Numbered from the stretch's first letter, positions 7,908 through 17,449 are shown. The stretch is DNA of 64,000 bases from Pseudomonas sp. MWU16-30317 (GCF_020515695.1 NZ_JAIWJA010000004.1:310001-374000), one strand, 5' to 3'. The notes: generated by a model from the sequence alone, not told the origin. Numbers and translations are program-made.

Positions 7908-9485
7908 GTGTTTAAAGCCTTGCTCAGTTCCATCGCCTTGTTCGCCTGTCTGGCCGGGCCGGCTGCAGCCGATACACCGCGCCCCGGCGGGACTCTGACG
8001 GCCATCGTGCAGCCAGAACCCACGGCGATGACCAGCGCCATCAACAACACCTATGCCAACGGCGTGGTCTCGAGCAATATCTTCGACGGCCTGGTGACCT
8101 ACGACGCCCAGTTCAACCCGCAGCCGTCGCTGGCCAACGCCTGGGAAACCTCGGCCGATGGCCTGACCATCACCTTCCACCTGCGCCACGGCGTGAAGTG
8201 GCACGACGGCCAGCCGTTCACCTCCGCCGACGTCAAGTTCAGCCTGGAAGAAGTCTGGAAAAAACTCCACGCCCGCGGCCGCGTCACCTTCGCTGCCGTG
8301 CGCGAAGTCGACACCCCGGACGACTACACGGTGATCCTCAAGCTCGACCACCCCTCGCCGGTAATTTTCAGTGCGGTCAACGCCGTCGAGGCGCAGATCC
8401 TGCCCAAGCACCTGTACGCCGGCACCGATATCGCCAACAGCCCGTACAACGTCAAGCCCATCGGCACCGGCCCGTTCCGCTTCAAGCAGTGGCAGCGCGG
8501 GCAGTTCATCAGCTTGGAAAAGAACCCCGATTACTGGGACGCCGGCAAGCCGCTGGTGGACAAGCTGATCTTCCGGATCATCCCCGAAGCTGCCTCGCGT
8601 GCCGCCGCTCTGGAGACCGGCGAGGTGCTGTATGCGCCGTACAACCCGGTGCCGCTGGCCGATGTGCAACGGCTCAAGGCGCTACCGGACCTGGCCGTCG
8701 ACACCCATGGCTACGAGTGGCAAGCGCCCTACTATTTCATCGAGTTCAACCTGCGCCGGCCCGAACTGGCCAACCTCAAGGTGCGCCAGGCCATCGCCCA
8801 CGCCATCGATCGTCAGGGCCTGATCGATACCGTGTGGTACGGTTTCGGCAAGCCGGCGGACAGCCCGATCGTCTCGGCGGTGACGCGCTTCCATGCTCCG
8901 GACCTACCGCAGTACGGCTTCGATCCGGCGCTGGCGGAAAAACTCCTCGACGAGGCCGGTTACCCACGCCATGCCGACGGCGTGCGCTTCAAGATCACCC
9001 TCGATCACCAGCCGTTCAACGACACCTTCGCCAACACCGACGAGTACCTGCGCCAGAACCTCAAGCGCGTCGGCATCGACGCCACGGTGCGCAACCAGGA
9101 CCTGCCGAGCTTCCTGCGCAAGGTCTACGGCGAGTATGACTACGACATCGATGGCGGGCAGTTCTCGGGTTACTCCGATCCGCAGATGGGCGTGCTGCGC
9201 CAGTACTGGTCGAAGACCGCCAAGGCCGGGATTCCGTGGGTCAACGCCTCCAACTATCACAGCGCGCAGATGGATCAGGTGATCGAGGCGCTGCAGGTGC
9301 AAGGCGATGGTCCGCAGCGGGTGGCCAGCTTTCATGAATTCCAGCGCATCGCCCAGACCGATCTGCCGGTGCTGCCGTTGTTCGAGATGCAGAATTTTTC
9401 GGTGTATTCCAAGCGCCTCGGTGGCATCTCGCAAGCTCCCGATGCGGCCTTGTCGTCGCTGAAGAACGTATGGATCAAGCCATGA
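7908..9485 (+). CDS. ABC transporter substrate-binding protein, family 5 (peptide/nickel/glutathione type)
   Basis: This periplasmic solute receptor belongs to the importer at 404-4204. From a GTG at 7908, preceded by CCGGAG, it encodes 525 residues with a Sec signal peptide (FKALLSSIALFACLAGPAAA, cleaved after ADT-like residues). Upstream in-frame codons run into the REP, so the shorter start is chosen. The family-5 core is clear: PGGTLTAIVQPEP, the NIFDGLVTYD segment, GLTITFHLRHGVKWHDGQPF, NSPYNVKPIGTGPFRFKQW and NPDYWDAGKPLVDKL. It lacks a lipobox. The REP pair separates it from the permease genes, yet all lie in one direction with no competing gene, so it is taken as the same importer. 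The ligand is unknown. Confidence 0.92.
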   Translation: MFKALLSSIALFACLAGPAAADTPRPGGTLTAIVQPEPTAMTSAINNTYANGVVSSNIFDGLVTYDAQFNPQPSLANAWETSADGLTITFHLRHGVKWHDGQPFTSADVKFSLEEVWKKLHARGRVTFAAVREVDTPDDYTVILKLDHPSPVIFSAVNAVEAQILPKHLYAGTDIANSPYNVKPIGTGPFRFKQWQRGQFISLEKNPDYWDAGKPLVDKLIFRIIPEAASRAAALETGEVLYAPYNPVPLADVQRLKALPDLAVDTHGYEWQAPYYFIEFNLRRPELANLKVRQAIAHAIDRQGLIDTVWYGFGKPADSPIVSAVTRFHAPDLPQYGFDPALAEKLLDEAGYPRHADGVRFKITLDHQPFNDTFANTDEYLRQNLKRVGIDATVRNQDLPSFLRKVYGEYDYDIDGGQFSGYSDPQMGVLRQYWSKTAKAGIPWVNASNYHSAQMDQVIEALQVQGDGPQRVASFHEFQRIAQTDLPVLPLFEMQNFSVYSKRLGGISQAPDAALSSLKNVWIKP

Positions 9486-10660
9486 AGGCACTGGAGCGTA
9501 CCTGCAATATCGACGACCTGCGGCGCCTGGCCAAGCAGCGCCTGCCACGCGGGGTGTACGAGTTCGTCGCCCGCGGCACCGAGGACGAAGTGGGCCTGGG
9601 GCACAACCGCACGGTGCTCGACAGCATCAAGATCAAGCCGCGGGTGCTCACCGATGTCAGCCGCCGCGACACCTCGACGACGCTGCTCGGCCGAGGGCAA
9701 AAACTGCCTCTGATCGTTGGCCCCACCGGCGCCGCCGGGCTGCTCTGGTACCAGGGCGAGGCGCAACTGGCGCGGGCTGCGGCGGCGGCCGGGGTGCCCT
9801 ATGTGCTGGCGATGTCGTCGATCACGCCGCTGGAGGACGTGCGCGCGGCCTGCGATGGGCAGCTGTGGTTCCAGCTGTACCTGTCGCCGGAACAGGAAAT
9901 CAGCGATGGCATGATCGACCGCGCGCGGGCGGCCAGATTCGATGCGCTGGTGCTCACCGTAGACACCGTGGTGTCGCCCAACCGTGAATACAACTCGCGC
10001 AACGGCTTCAGCGTGCCGGTGACCGTCAACCGGCGCAATATCTTCGACTTCGCGCTTCATCCGCGCTGGACCCTTGGGGTGATCGGCCGCTACCTGGCCA
10101 ATGGTGGCATGCCGCGTTTCGAGAACTATCCGCAGGGCATGCGCAACAGCGTGGCCGGGCGCCAGAAGCAGCGCTGGGCGCCGGTCAAGCGTGACGAGTC
10201 GGCGGACTGGCGCGCGGTCGCGCAGGTGCGCAAGCGCTGGTCCGGGCCGCTGATCGTCAAGGGCATCGGTTGCGTGGAGGATGCCTTGGCGGCGGCGCAG
10301 GCCGGGGCGGACGCGATCATTGTCTCCAACCACGGGGGGCGCAACGTCGACAGCGCGGTGAGCCCCACGCAATTGCTGCCGCGGGTGGTGGCGGCCGTGG
10401 CTGGGCGTTGCCCGGTGTGGGTGGACAGCGGCTTTGTGCGCGGCAGCGATGTGTTCAAGGCACTGGCCCTGGGCGCCGAGGCAGTACTGCTCGGCCGCGC
10501 CACGTTGTACGGCCTGGCCGCCGGTGGCGAAGCGGGAGGCTTGCGCAGCTTGACGTTTTTCAAGGAGGAGCTGGACCGCTGCATGGCGTTTGCCGGCACG
10601 CCGGATCTGGCGGCAATCAACGCCCATTGCCTGCAGGATTTCGGCTTGGTTTATCGATGA
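9482..10660 (+). CDS. FMN-dependent alpha-hydroxy-acid oxidase/dehydrogenase (LldD/glycolate oxidase family)
   Basis: From the ATG at 9482, which overlaps the binding-protein stop, this encodes 392 residues; an in-frame ATG at 9470 would add four. The FMN-barrel features are intact: K260 in LIVKGI, and the catalytic H284 with R287 in IIVSNHGGRN. Also present are WVDSGFVRGSDVFKALALGA and the FMN phosphate site VLLGRATLYGLAAGGEAG. Such enzymes oxidise L-2-hydroxy acids (lactate, glycolate, mandelate) to 2-oxo acids. There is no membrane-anchoring insertion as strong as in LldD, so it could be soluble. The operon position suggests a hydroxy acid generated from the imported compound; mercaptolactate is one speculative candidate. 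Confidence 0.9.
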   Translation: MKALERTCNIDDLRRLAKQRLPRGVYEFVARGTEDEVGLGHNRTVLDSIKIKPRVLTDVSRRDTSTTLLGRGQKLPLIVGPTGAAGLLWYQGEAQLARAAAAAGVPYVLAMSSITPLEDVRAACDGQLWFQLYLSPEQEISDGMIDRARAARFDALVLTVDTVVSPNREYNSRNGFSVPVTVNRRNIFDFALHPRWTLGVIGRYLANGGMPRFENYPQGMRNSVAGRQKQRWAPVKRDESADWRAVAQVRKRWSGPLIVKGIGCVEDALAAAQAGADAIIVSNHGGRNVDSAVSPTQLLPRVVAAVAGRCPVWVDSGFVRGSDVFKALALGAEAVLLGRATLYGLAAGGEAGGLRSLTFFKEELDRCMAFAGTPDLAAINAHCLQDFGLVYR

Positions 10661-10677
10661 TGGCGATCATTACCCCC

Positions 10678-10751
10678 CTTCGCAGGCAAGCCTTGCTGCC
10701 ACAGGTGTACCGCTTAATCCTGTGGGAGCGAGGGTTGCCCGCTAAGGGGCC
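10678..10751. repeat. REP-like inverted element (GCAGGCAAGCCTTGCT type)
   Basis: CTTCGCAGGCAAGCCTTGCT and the later TGTGGGAGCGAGGGTTGCCC plus GCTAAGGGGCC form imperfect inverted halves. It matches the second REP family in this window and lies just upstream of the truncated acyl-CoA dehydrogenase gene. Confidence 0.75.
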
Positions 10752-10792
10752 CTTGCTGTCTGCACAACACCCCCTTGCACAAGGAGTAGCAC

Positions 10793-11182
10793 ATGTCACA
10801 GATCAACCTGGCCTGGGGCCGTCCGCCCAGCGCTGACTATGAAGCGCTGGCCGAACGTTTTCGGCCGATCTTCCAGCGCATTCGCACCGGCGCCGTCAGC
10901 CGCGACCTCGAACGACGCCTGCCCACCGAAGAGATCCACTGGCTGCGCGAGGCCGGCTTCACCGCTTTGCGTATTCCCCGCAGCCATGGCGGCAGTGGTA
11001 TCCCTATCAGCGAACTGTTCGCCCTGCTGGTCGAGCTGGGGGAAGCCGATTCCAACGTGGTGCAATCGCTGCGCGCGCACATGAGCTTCGTCGAGAACCT
11101 GCTGTACGGCGTCGACAGCCCGCGCCGCGAGCGCTGGCTGACGCGGATCGGCGCAGGTGCCATCATTGGGGTGAGTGATTGA
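10793..11182 (+). pseudogene. acyl-CoA dehydrogenase/DszC-SfnC-like flavoprotein, truncated after residue 129
   Basis: A strong ribosome site (AAGGAGTAGCAC) precedes an ATG whose product begins like a full acyl-CoA dehydrogenase-type monooxygenase: an N-terminal helical domain, then GFTALRIPRSHGGSGIPI and ADSNVVQSLRAHMSFVENLL. Members of this family are near 400 residues, but here the frame stops at 129, right at GAIIGVSD, where the beta domain should start. Thirteen bases after the stop the sequence reads GTAGCGAGGGGGTGGTG, one half of a REP element, so the rest of the gene has probably been lost by a deletion or recombination at a REP. The remnant lacks the flavin and catalytic parts and is almost certainly inactive. 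The intact form would have been a second flavin-dependent sulfur or acyl monooxygenase. Confidence 0.8.
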
Positions 11183-11194
11183 AACCACCATCCT

Positions 11195-11209
11195 GTAGCG
11201 AGGGGGTGG
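11195..11209. repeat. truncated REP half-site
   Basis: GTAGCGAGGGGGTGG is the left arm of the REP family seen at 7788 and 41797, but the complementary arm is missing. It marks the breakpoint next to the shortened acyl-CoA dehydrogenase gene and the convergent end of the minus-strand operon. Confidence 0.7.
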
Positions 11210-11218
11210 TGCCGTTGT

Positions 11219-12382
11219 TCAGATGGCGGCGAAGCCGCGTTGCAGGTCGGCAGTCAGCGAGGTCAAGTCTTCCAGGCCGATATGCAGCCGCACGACCGCG
11301 CCCTGCGTAGCCACCGGATAGTGCCGGTCGCCCAGATCGGCGAGGGTCACCAGACTCTCATAGCCACCCCAAGAAGCCCCCAGCCCGAACACCTGCAGCG
11401 CATCGATAAACGCCTCGGCCCGAGCCAGCCCCGGCTCGGCGAATTCGAACGACAGCAAGCCATTGCTGCCCGCGCAGTCGCGCTTCCACAGCTCATGCCC
11501 CGGATGGGAGGCCAGCGCCGGATGAAACACCCGGGCCACCTCCGGCCGCGACTGCAGCCACTGAGCCACTTCCAGCCCCTGACGCTCATGCACCTCCATG
11601 CGGCTGGCCAGGGTTCGTGCGCCGCGCAGCACCAGCCAGGCATCGTCCGGGCTCACAGTGTTGCCGAAGGTATCGCTCATGCGCGACAACGGCTCAAAGG
11701 CCCCCTCAAGCGTGCACACGCTGCCCATCACCACATCGCTGTGGCCCGCCAGGTACTTGGTCAAGGCCATGATCGAGATGTCGGCACCCAGTTGCAGCGG
11801 CTGATACAGGTAGCCGCTGCCCCAGGTGTTGTCCACTGCCAGCAGGGCCTTGTTGGCCTTGCACAGCGCCGCGATCGCCGGCAGGTCGGCCAGCTCATAG
11901 AGCAACGAGCCCGGCGACTCGGCATAGACCATCCGCGTATTGGCCTTGAACGCCGCCGCCAGCCCCTGCCCGTCGGCACGGTAATAATCGACCTCGATGC
12001 CGAACGGCAACAGGAAATCCCTGGCCAGGCGCCGCACCGGGCCATACACGCCGTCGGTGATCAGCAGGTGGTCACCGGGGCGCAGATACGCCAGGAAGGT
12101 CTGCGCAATGGCTGCCAGGCCCGTGGCGAACAGCTTGGTGCGATGGCCGCCCTCGAGATCGGTGACCAGGTCCTCCAGCGCATAGGCCGTGGGATTGCCT
12201 CGGGCGCCATAGCTGAGCACCCGCTCGTGGTCACGCCTGGCGCGGGCATCACGCATCTGCGCCAGGTTGTCGAACAGCACCGTGCTCAAACGCACCAGCG
12301 GCGGGTTGACCCCTTGCGCGCCGGCGCCGCGCGGCCCACGACCGCCATGGATCAAACGAGTACGCAAGGGTTGCTCATGCAT
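11219..12382 (-). CDS. cystathionine beta-lyase-like PLP-dependent C-S lyase (MetC family)
   Basis: This 387-residue protein belongs to the Cys/Met-metabolism PLP family. The PLP lysine is K209 in MALTKYLAGHSDVVMG; SYGARGNPTAYALE and FATGLAAI bind the cofactor phosphate, and VDNTWGSGYLYQPLQLGAD is the conserved Asp strand. MetC-type enzymes cleave the C-S bond of cystathionine, cystine and S-substituted cysteines to a thiol, pyruvate and ammonia. It is the last gene of the eleven-gene minus-strand operon, starting 8 bases inside the end of the rhodanese gene. In this context it looks catabolic, releasing a thiol or persulfide from an imported cysteine derivative, rather than a methionine biosynthesis enzyme. 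That reading is inference. Confidence 0.88.
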   Translation of the reverse strand: MHEQPLRTRLIHGGRGPRGAGAQGVNPPLVRLSTVLFDNLAQMRDARARRDHERVLSYGARGNPTAYALEDLVTDLEGGHRTKLFATGLAAIAQTFLAYLRPGDHLLITDGVYGPVRRLARDFLLPFGIEVDYYRADGQGLAAAFKANTRMVYAESPGSLLYELADLPAIAALCKANKALLAVDNTWGSGYLYQPLQLGADISIMALTKYLAGHSDVVMGSVCTLEGAFEPLSRMSDTFGNTVSPDDAWLVLRGARTLASRMEVHERQGLEVAQWLQSRPEVARVFHPALASHPGHELWKRDCAGSNGLLSFEFAEPGLARAEAFIDALQVFGLGASWGGYESLVTLADLGDRHYPVATQGAVVRLHIGLEDLTSLTADLQRGFAAI

Positions 12383-13934
12383 GCTGCACCCCGGTAACGG
12401 CTTGCAACGGCGTGAAGCTGGCGATTTCCTGGGCAGTCATCTGCGCGATGAGGCCGGTTTCCCAGGCCAGATATTGGCGGGCCGCCTCTTTATTGCCGGC
12501 ATGCCGGTCGTGGACGAAAAACAGGAAGTCGATGCACTGAGCATCGGCCAACGACAAGTCGTTTTCGACCTGCGGCAGGTCCAGCCTTTGCCAATCGACC
12601 AACACCGAGGTGCGCTGGCGCTGCACCGCAGGCAGTTCACGCGCGGCCAATTGCGCCACCTGCGGGTCGTCGGCGACCAGCACCAATGGCCGCGTCTCAT
12701 CAGCGACCTGCTCCGCCAGCAGTGGACGAATCGACCACTGCGCGCCCTGCAAATGAGCCTTGCGATAAAGCGTGCTCGGGCGCAGATCGATGATCCGCGC
12801 AGCGCTTAGCTCGGCGGTCGTGGCAATCGGCAGATCGAGCGCGACGCCCGCTGCGCTCGGCAGCACCAGCCCGCTGTCGAGGCCACCTTCGAGCACATAG
12901 GCTTCATGCCCCAACTGCCGCAGCCAGCTGGCGACCACCGGAGCGCGTACGCCATCGCTGTCGAACAGCACGATGCGGGCCTTGCGCACCCCGACGTAAA
13001 GGTCGGTGCCTTGAATCAACTGCCCACCCGGCGTGTGCTGAGCGCCCGCAAGGCTGCCCGCCGCGAATTCTTCCGGCGTGCGCACGTCGCCCAGAAACAG
13101 GCTGCGCTGGTCATCATCGGCCCACTGACGAACCTGCTCGGCAGTCACCCACTGCACCCCGGTCTGCTCGCCCAGTTGGCGCGAGCGCTGCAGCTGTTCG
13201 GCGGTCACCGGGCCGCGTGACGGATAGTGCTGCTGGTTGCCATGCTCCAGCGTCTGATCGGCCAGGAACCAGCCCTGGGTGCCGTTTTCCAGCGCATAGA
13301 TGGGGTTCTTGATACCGAGGTTGAGCAGCGTCTGCGCGCCGATGATGCTGCGGGTACGGCCGGCGCAATTGATGACGATCGGCGTGTGTTCGTCACTCAC
13401 CAGATCCTCGAGGCGATAGCTCAGTTCGCCGTTCGGGCAGCACACCGCGCCCGGGATGTTCATCTTGCGAAACTCGTCCAGCGGCCGACCGTCGAGCACC
13501 ACCAGCGCGCTGCCTTGCTGCTGCCATTGCAACAGCTGTGGCGCGGTCACTCGCGGGGTATCGCAGGCATGTTCGACGATTTCGCCAAAGGCCTTGGAGG
13601 GCAGGTGCACGCCCGCGAACAACTGATTGCCGGCGGCTTGCCAACCGTCTGCGCCGCCCTCCAGCGCCCAGGTATTGCGATAGCCGAGGTTGGCCAGGCG
13701 CGCCAACGCCAATTGCGCCAGCGCACCGCCGTCCTGGTCGTAGACCACCAGCCGCACATTGGGGTTGGGGGCCAGGCGTGGCACCTCGATTTCGAGCCGG
13801 CTGTAGGGCAGATTGACGCCGTAGAACAGATGGGCTTCGCCGTACTGGCCGTGCTCGCGCACGTCGAACAGGGCGATTTCCTGTCCGTCGAACAGCCATT
13901 GCTTGAGTTGCGCGGATGTGAGGGTCTGGCTCAT
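12375..13934 (-). CDS. four-domain rhodanese-related sulfurtransferase (copy 2)
   Basis: This is a 519-residue paralogue of the protein at 6174-7766, with the same domain plan. The only catalytic-type cysteine sits in domain 2, C190 in VINCAGRTRS. Shared stretches include LPSKAFGEIVEHA, GGQLIQGTDLYVGVRKARI and the C-terminal FLFFVHDRHAGN, so the two copies are co-orthologous in architecture although clearly diverged. Domain 1 has YDQDGG where a cysteine loop would be. It lies 33 bases after the glutathione-transferase gene and overlaps the C-S lyase gene. The lyase products (persulfide or thiol) make a sulfane-sulfur carrier a sensible partner. The exact acceptor is unknown. Confidence 0.88.
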   Translation of the reverse strand: MSQTLTSAQLKQWLFDGQEIALFDVREHGQYGEAHLFYGVNLPYSRLEIEVPRLAPNPNVRLVVYDQDGGALAQLALARLANLGYRNTWALEGGADGWQAAGNQLFAGVHLPSKAFGEIVEHACDTPRVTAPQLLQWQQQGSALVVLDGRPLDEFRKMNIPGAVCCPNGELSYRLEDLVSDEHTPIVINCAGRTRSIIGAQTLLNLGIKNPIYALENGTQGWFLADQTLEHGNQQHYPSRGPVTAEQLQRSRQLGEQTGVQWVTAEQVRQWADDDQRSLFLGDVRTPEEFAAGSLAGAQHTPGGQLIQGTDLYVGVRKARIVLFDSDGVRAPVVASWLRQLGHEAYVLEGGLDSGLVLPSAAGVALDLPIATTAELSAARIIDLRPSTLYRKAHLQGAQWSIRPLLAEQVADETRPLVLVADDPQVAQLAARELPAVQRQRTSVLVDWQRLDLPQVENDLSLADAQCIDFLFFVHDRHAGNKEAARQYLAWETGLIAQMTAQEIASFTPLQAVTGVQHA

Positions 13935-13967
13935 GAAAGTACCGTCGAAACTGAATGGAAAAAACCG

Positions 13968-14618
13968 TTACTCGAGGATCAACGAGCGCTCGCCCGCCGC
14001 CACGCTGGCGCCGCTGGCATAGGCGCGCTGCACCGCCGGACGCGCCTTGAGGCGTTCGCGCCAGGCATGAATGTGCGGATACGCGGCCAGCTCGATGCCT
14101 TGGCGCGTCGGCTGGATCCACGGGAAGATGGCCATATCGGCGATGGAGTACTCACCCGCCACGAATGGCTGCTCGGCCAGGCGTCGCTCGAGCACGCCGT
14201 ACAAGCGCTTGGCCTCGCCTTGCAGCAGGTCGAGGGCAAAGGGAATCGGCTCCGGGGTTTTCTCGAGGAACACCTGCAACTGGCTCAGGTACGGGGTCAC
14301 ATGCCCGACCTGCCAGAACAACCACTCCTGCACGCGCTGGCGCTCGACGCTGCCTGCGGGCGGCAGAAAGCGCCCGGCCCGATCGGCCAGGTAGTTGAGA
14401 ATGGCCCCCGACTCGAACAGGCTCAGGGGTTCGCCTGCGGCCGCATGATCGACGATGGCCGGAATGCGGCTGTTGGCGCTGATGCGCTGGAAGCTCTCCA
14501 GGCGCTGCTCGCCGGTGCGGATATTGACCGGGATCAGACGGTAGTCGGCGCCCAGCTCTTCGAGCAGGATGCCGACCTTCAGGCCATTGGCAGTGGGCCA
14601 GTAGTAGAGATCGATCAC
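13968..14618 (-). CDS. glutathione S-transferase family protein, YfcG-like (nu class)
   Basis: The 216-residue protein starts MIDLYYWPTANG and contains NSRIPAIVDHAAAGEPLSLFESGAI, the glutathione-binding thioredoxin-like domain (residues 1-85) of YfcG-type enzymes. The all-helical domain includes LFWQVGH and GEYSIADMAIFPW. Thr9 and Asn11, the glutathione-thiol contacts in E. coli YfcG, are conserved, and the usual Tyr/Ser/Cys catalytic residue is not used. Nu-class proteins mainly reduce disulfides with glutathione. It overlaps the dioxygenase gene by 4 bases. A job in reducing an imported disulfide such as cystine, or a mixed disulfide, fits the operon. Confidence 0.88.
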   Translation of the reverse strand: MIDLYYWPTANGLKVGILLEELGADYRLIPVNIRTGEQRLESFQRISANSRIPAIVDHAAAGEPLSLFESGAILNYLADRAGRFLPPAGSVERQRVQEWLFWQVGHVTPYLSQLQVFLEKTPEPIPFALDLLQGEAKRLYGVLERRLAEQPFVAGEYSIADMAIFPWIQPTRQGIELAAYPHIHAWRERLKARPAVQRAYASGASVAAGERSLILE

Positions 14619-15205
14619 AGTCCGTAGGCCTCGATCGAGGGGGTCATCTGCGACTTGTTGTAGAGCACCACGGCGCCGTCGGCCTTGACCCCGTAACGGT
14701 TTTCCAACGACTCCAGCGGGCGCCCGTACAGATGGAAATGCAGGGTCGCGTGCTCGCCATCGACGCGAATGCCATGCAGGTCCTCACCGAGGAAAGAGAT
14801 CGAGGTGCCGGGCTGCACGATGACTTTCTGCTCCAGCTGCAGATCGGCGCGGGTCGGGTCGCTGCCGTCGTCGGCGCGGCGGAACACTTCATTGAGTTCC
14901 TGGCCTTCGATGGCGACGATCACGGCCCAGGTCTCGTGGTTGTGGGGGATGGTGCTCTTGCCCGGCAGCAGCGAGTTGACATACAGGGTCGGGGTCTGGC
15001 CGTCATCGTTGAGGCGATAGCGGAACTGTGTGGTGCCTTGAGCTTCGGTGGGCGCCGGGAAGCGCTCGAAGTTGAACAGCTCGCGGCGCTCGGCCAGGCC
15101 TTCGAGCAGGCTGACGATCTCTTTCAGCGCTTCGCGGTCGACGCCGCGCTGGTGGATCACACGGATTTTTTCGAGGAACGATTGCACAACGGAATCAGCG
15201 GACAT
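14615..15205 (-). CDS. cysteine dioxygenase-like thiol dioxygenase (cupin)
   Basis: A 196-residue cupin of the cysteine dioxygenase type I family. These iron enzymes oxidise the thiol of cysteine or 3-mercaptopropionate to a sulfinic acid using O2. The likely iron ligands are H88 and H90 in IPHNHETW and H144 in EDLHGIRV; HATLHFHLYG follows as in family members. Arg62 falls near the position of the substrate-carboxylate Arg of true cysteine dioxygenases, so cysteine is more likely than mercaptopropionate, but this alignment was made by eye. It begins 40 bases after the importer ATPase gene and couples to the GST gene by a 4-base overlap. Confidence 0.85.
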   Translation of the reverse strand: MSADSVVQSFLEKIRVIHQRGVDREALKEIVSLLEGLAERRELFNFERFPAPTEAQGTTQFRYRLNDDGQTPTLYVNSLLPGKSTIPHNHETWAVIVAIEGQELNEVFRRADDGSDPTRADLQLEQKVIVQPGTSISFLGEDLHGIRVDGEHATLHFHLYGRPLESLENRYGVKADGAVVLYNKSQMTPSIEAYGL

Positions 15206-15245
15206 GATGAGGTCTCTTCTCAGGCTGTTGGTTGGAAACGCACGG

Positions 15246-16053
<808 letters not shown>

Positions 16054-16064
<11 letters not shown>

Positions 16065-16734
16065 AACGGCGCTCCAGGCGTTGGGTCAGTCGGGAAATCG
16101 GATAGCAATAAGCAAAAAACAGCGCCAGCAGACTGAAGTAGATCAGCACCGTGAAGCCGGTGAGGTTGACGGTATTGCTGGCGATCTGCGCGGTGTCGAT
16201 CAGGTCGTGCACGCCCACCAGCGACGACAGCGCAGTGCCCATGGTGACCACCGCGTAGAGGTTCATCCACGGCGGCAGCATGCGCTTGAAGCACTGCGGC
16301 AGGATGATCGAGCGAAAGATCTGACCGCGATCGAAGGCCAGCGAGCGCGCGGCTTCCCACTGGGTGCTGGGGATCGAAGCGATGGCGCCACGGAAGATCT
16401 CCGCCACGTTGGCACTGGCCGGCAGTGCCAGGCCGACGGTGACCTTGAGCCAATCCGGGAACGGCAGGTAGTGGCCGCCGACATGGATCTCGAACGGGAA
16501 CACGTAGGTGGTGAAGTAGATCAGCACCAGCCAGGGCGCGTTGCGAAACACCTGCACCCACACTTTCGCGGCCCAGCGCAGCGGCTTGAGCGGCGACATC
16601 GCCAGTGCGCCGATCAACAACCCGGCCAGGGTGCCCAGGCCGATGGCGGTGATGCTGATCAGGATGTTCTGCAGCAGGCCGATGCCGAGTGCAGGCGACC
16701 ATTGCCACAGCGCGGCGAACACTTCAGTGACCAT
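16054..16734 (-). CDS. polar amino-acid ABC transporter permease (HisM/GltK family)
   Basis: The 226-residue inner-membrane protein has the three-to-five-helix HisMQ fold, with LLQNILISITAIGLGTLAG as the first segment. The ATPase-contacting loop reads SIPSTQWEAARSLAFDRGQI, the hallmark of this permease family. It overlaps the other permease by 11 bases and the ATPase by 11 bases, so the subunits are made together. It pairs with the product of 16724-17449 as the heterodimeric channel. Confidence 0.93.
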
Positions 16735-17449
16735 AGCCAGGCATCCTCAGGCGTGTTTCAAGGGCACGGCCGACACAGTTGACCACGAAGCTCAGCAAGC
16801 CGAAGAAGGCCAGCAGCAGGATCATCAGCTCGATGACGTTGTCGCTCTGGGTCCAGATCATGATCGAGGCGTAGGTGACGTCGTTGACGGCGATGGCCGA
16901 GGCCACGGCGGTCATCTTCACCAGGTCGATGAGGTTGTTGACCAGCGCCGGCAAGGCGAAGCGCAGCGCCAACGGCAGTTGCACGTTCCACAGCAACTGG
17001 CGGCGATCGAAGGCCAGCGAGCTGGCGGCTTCGAGGGTCACCGCGGGCACCGCTTCGACACCCGCCCGCAGGGATTCGGCGTGGAAGGCGCCCTTGTGCA
17101 GAGAGATGACGATCACCACCCAGGCGAACGGCGTCAGCGGGTTGGCCGCGCCCACGGCCTGGGTCAGCAGCATGTTGAGGACCAGGAAGGCGCAATACAG
17201 CTGCACCAGAGTCGGGGTGTTGCGGGTGATCTCGATGAACACCCGCGCCGGCACTGCCAGCCAGCGGCGGCCACTGGTCAGTGCTGCTGCCAGGCCGACA
17301 CCGACCAGCAGGCTGCCGATGATGGTCAGCAGGCACAGCCACAGCGAGGTGACCGCGCCGTCCAGCAACGTACCGCGCTGATAGGCGTCGAGCAGGAACT
17401 GGTAATTGAGGCCGAACTTGGCGGCCCCATCGACGAACCCTTGCATCAT
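16724..17449 (-). CDS. polar amino-acid ABC transporter permease (HisQ/GltJ family)
   Basis: The start at 17449 (MMQGFVDG) overlaps the aminotransferase stop as ATGA and gives 241 residues; longer in-frame readings run inside the aminotransferase gene and are rejected. It has the HisMQ-type membrane core (GAVTSLWLCLLTIIGSLLVG near residues 28-47) and the docking loop VPAVTLEAASSLAFDRRQLL. The ITRNTPTLVQLYCAF segment is characteristic of the family. It forms the importer channel with its neighbour. Confidence 0.92.
   Translation of the reverse strand: MMQGFVDGAAKFGLNYQFLLDAYQRGTLLDGAVTSLWLCLLTIIGSLLVGVGLAAALTSGRRWLAVPARVFIEITRNTPTLVQLYCAFLVLNMLLTQAVGAANPLTPFAWVVIVISLHKGAFHAESLRAGVEAVPAVTLEAASSLAFDRRQLLWNVQLPLALRFALPALVNNLIDLVKMTAVASAIAVNDVTYASIMIWTQSDNVIELMILLLAFFGLLSFVVNCVGRALETRLRMPGYGH

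Noticed and set aside
10793..11182. Small complete gene of 129 codons
   Set aside because: The product is only the N-terminal helical part of a roughly 400-residue flavoprotein, so it is treated as a remnant.
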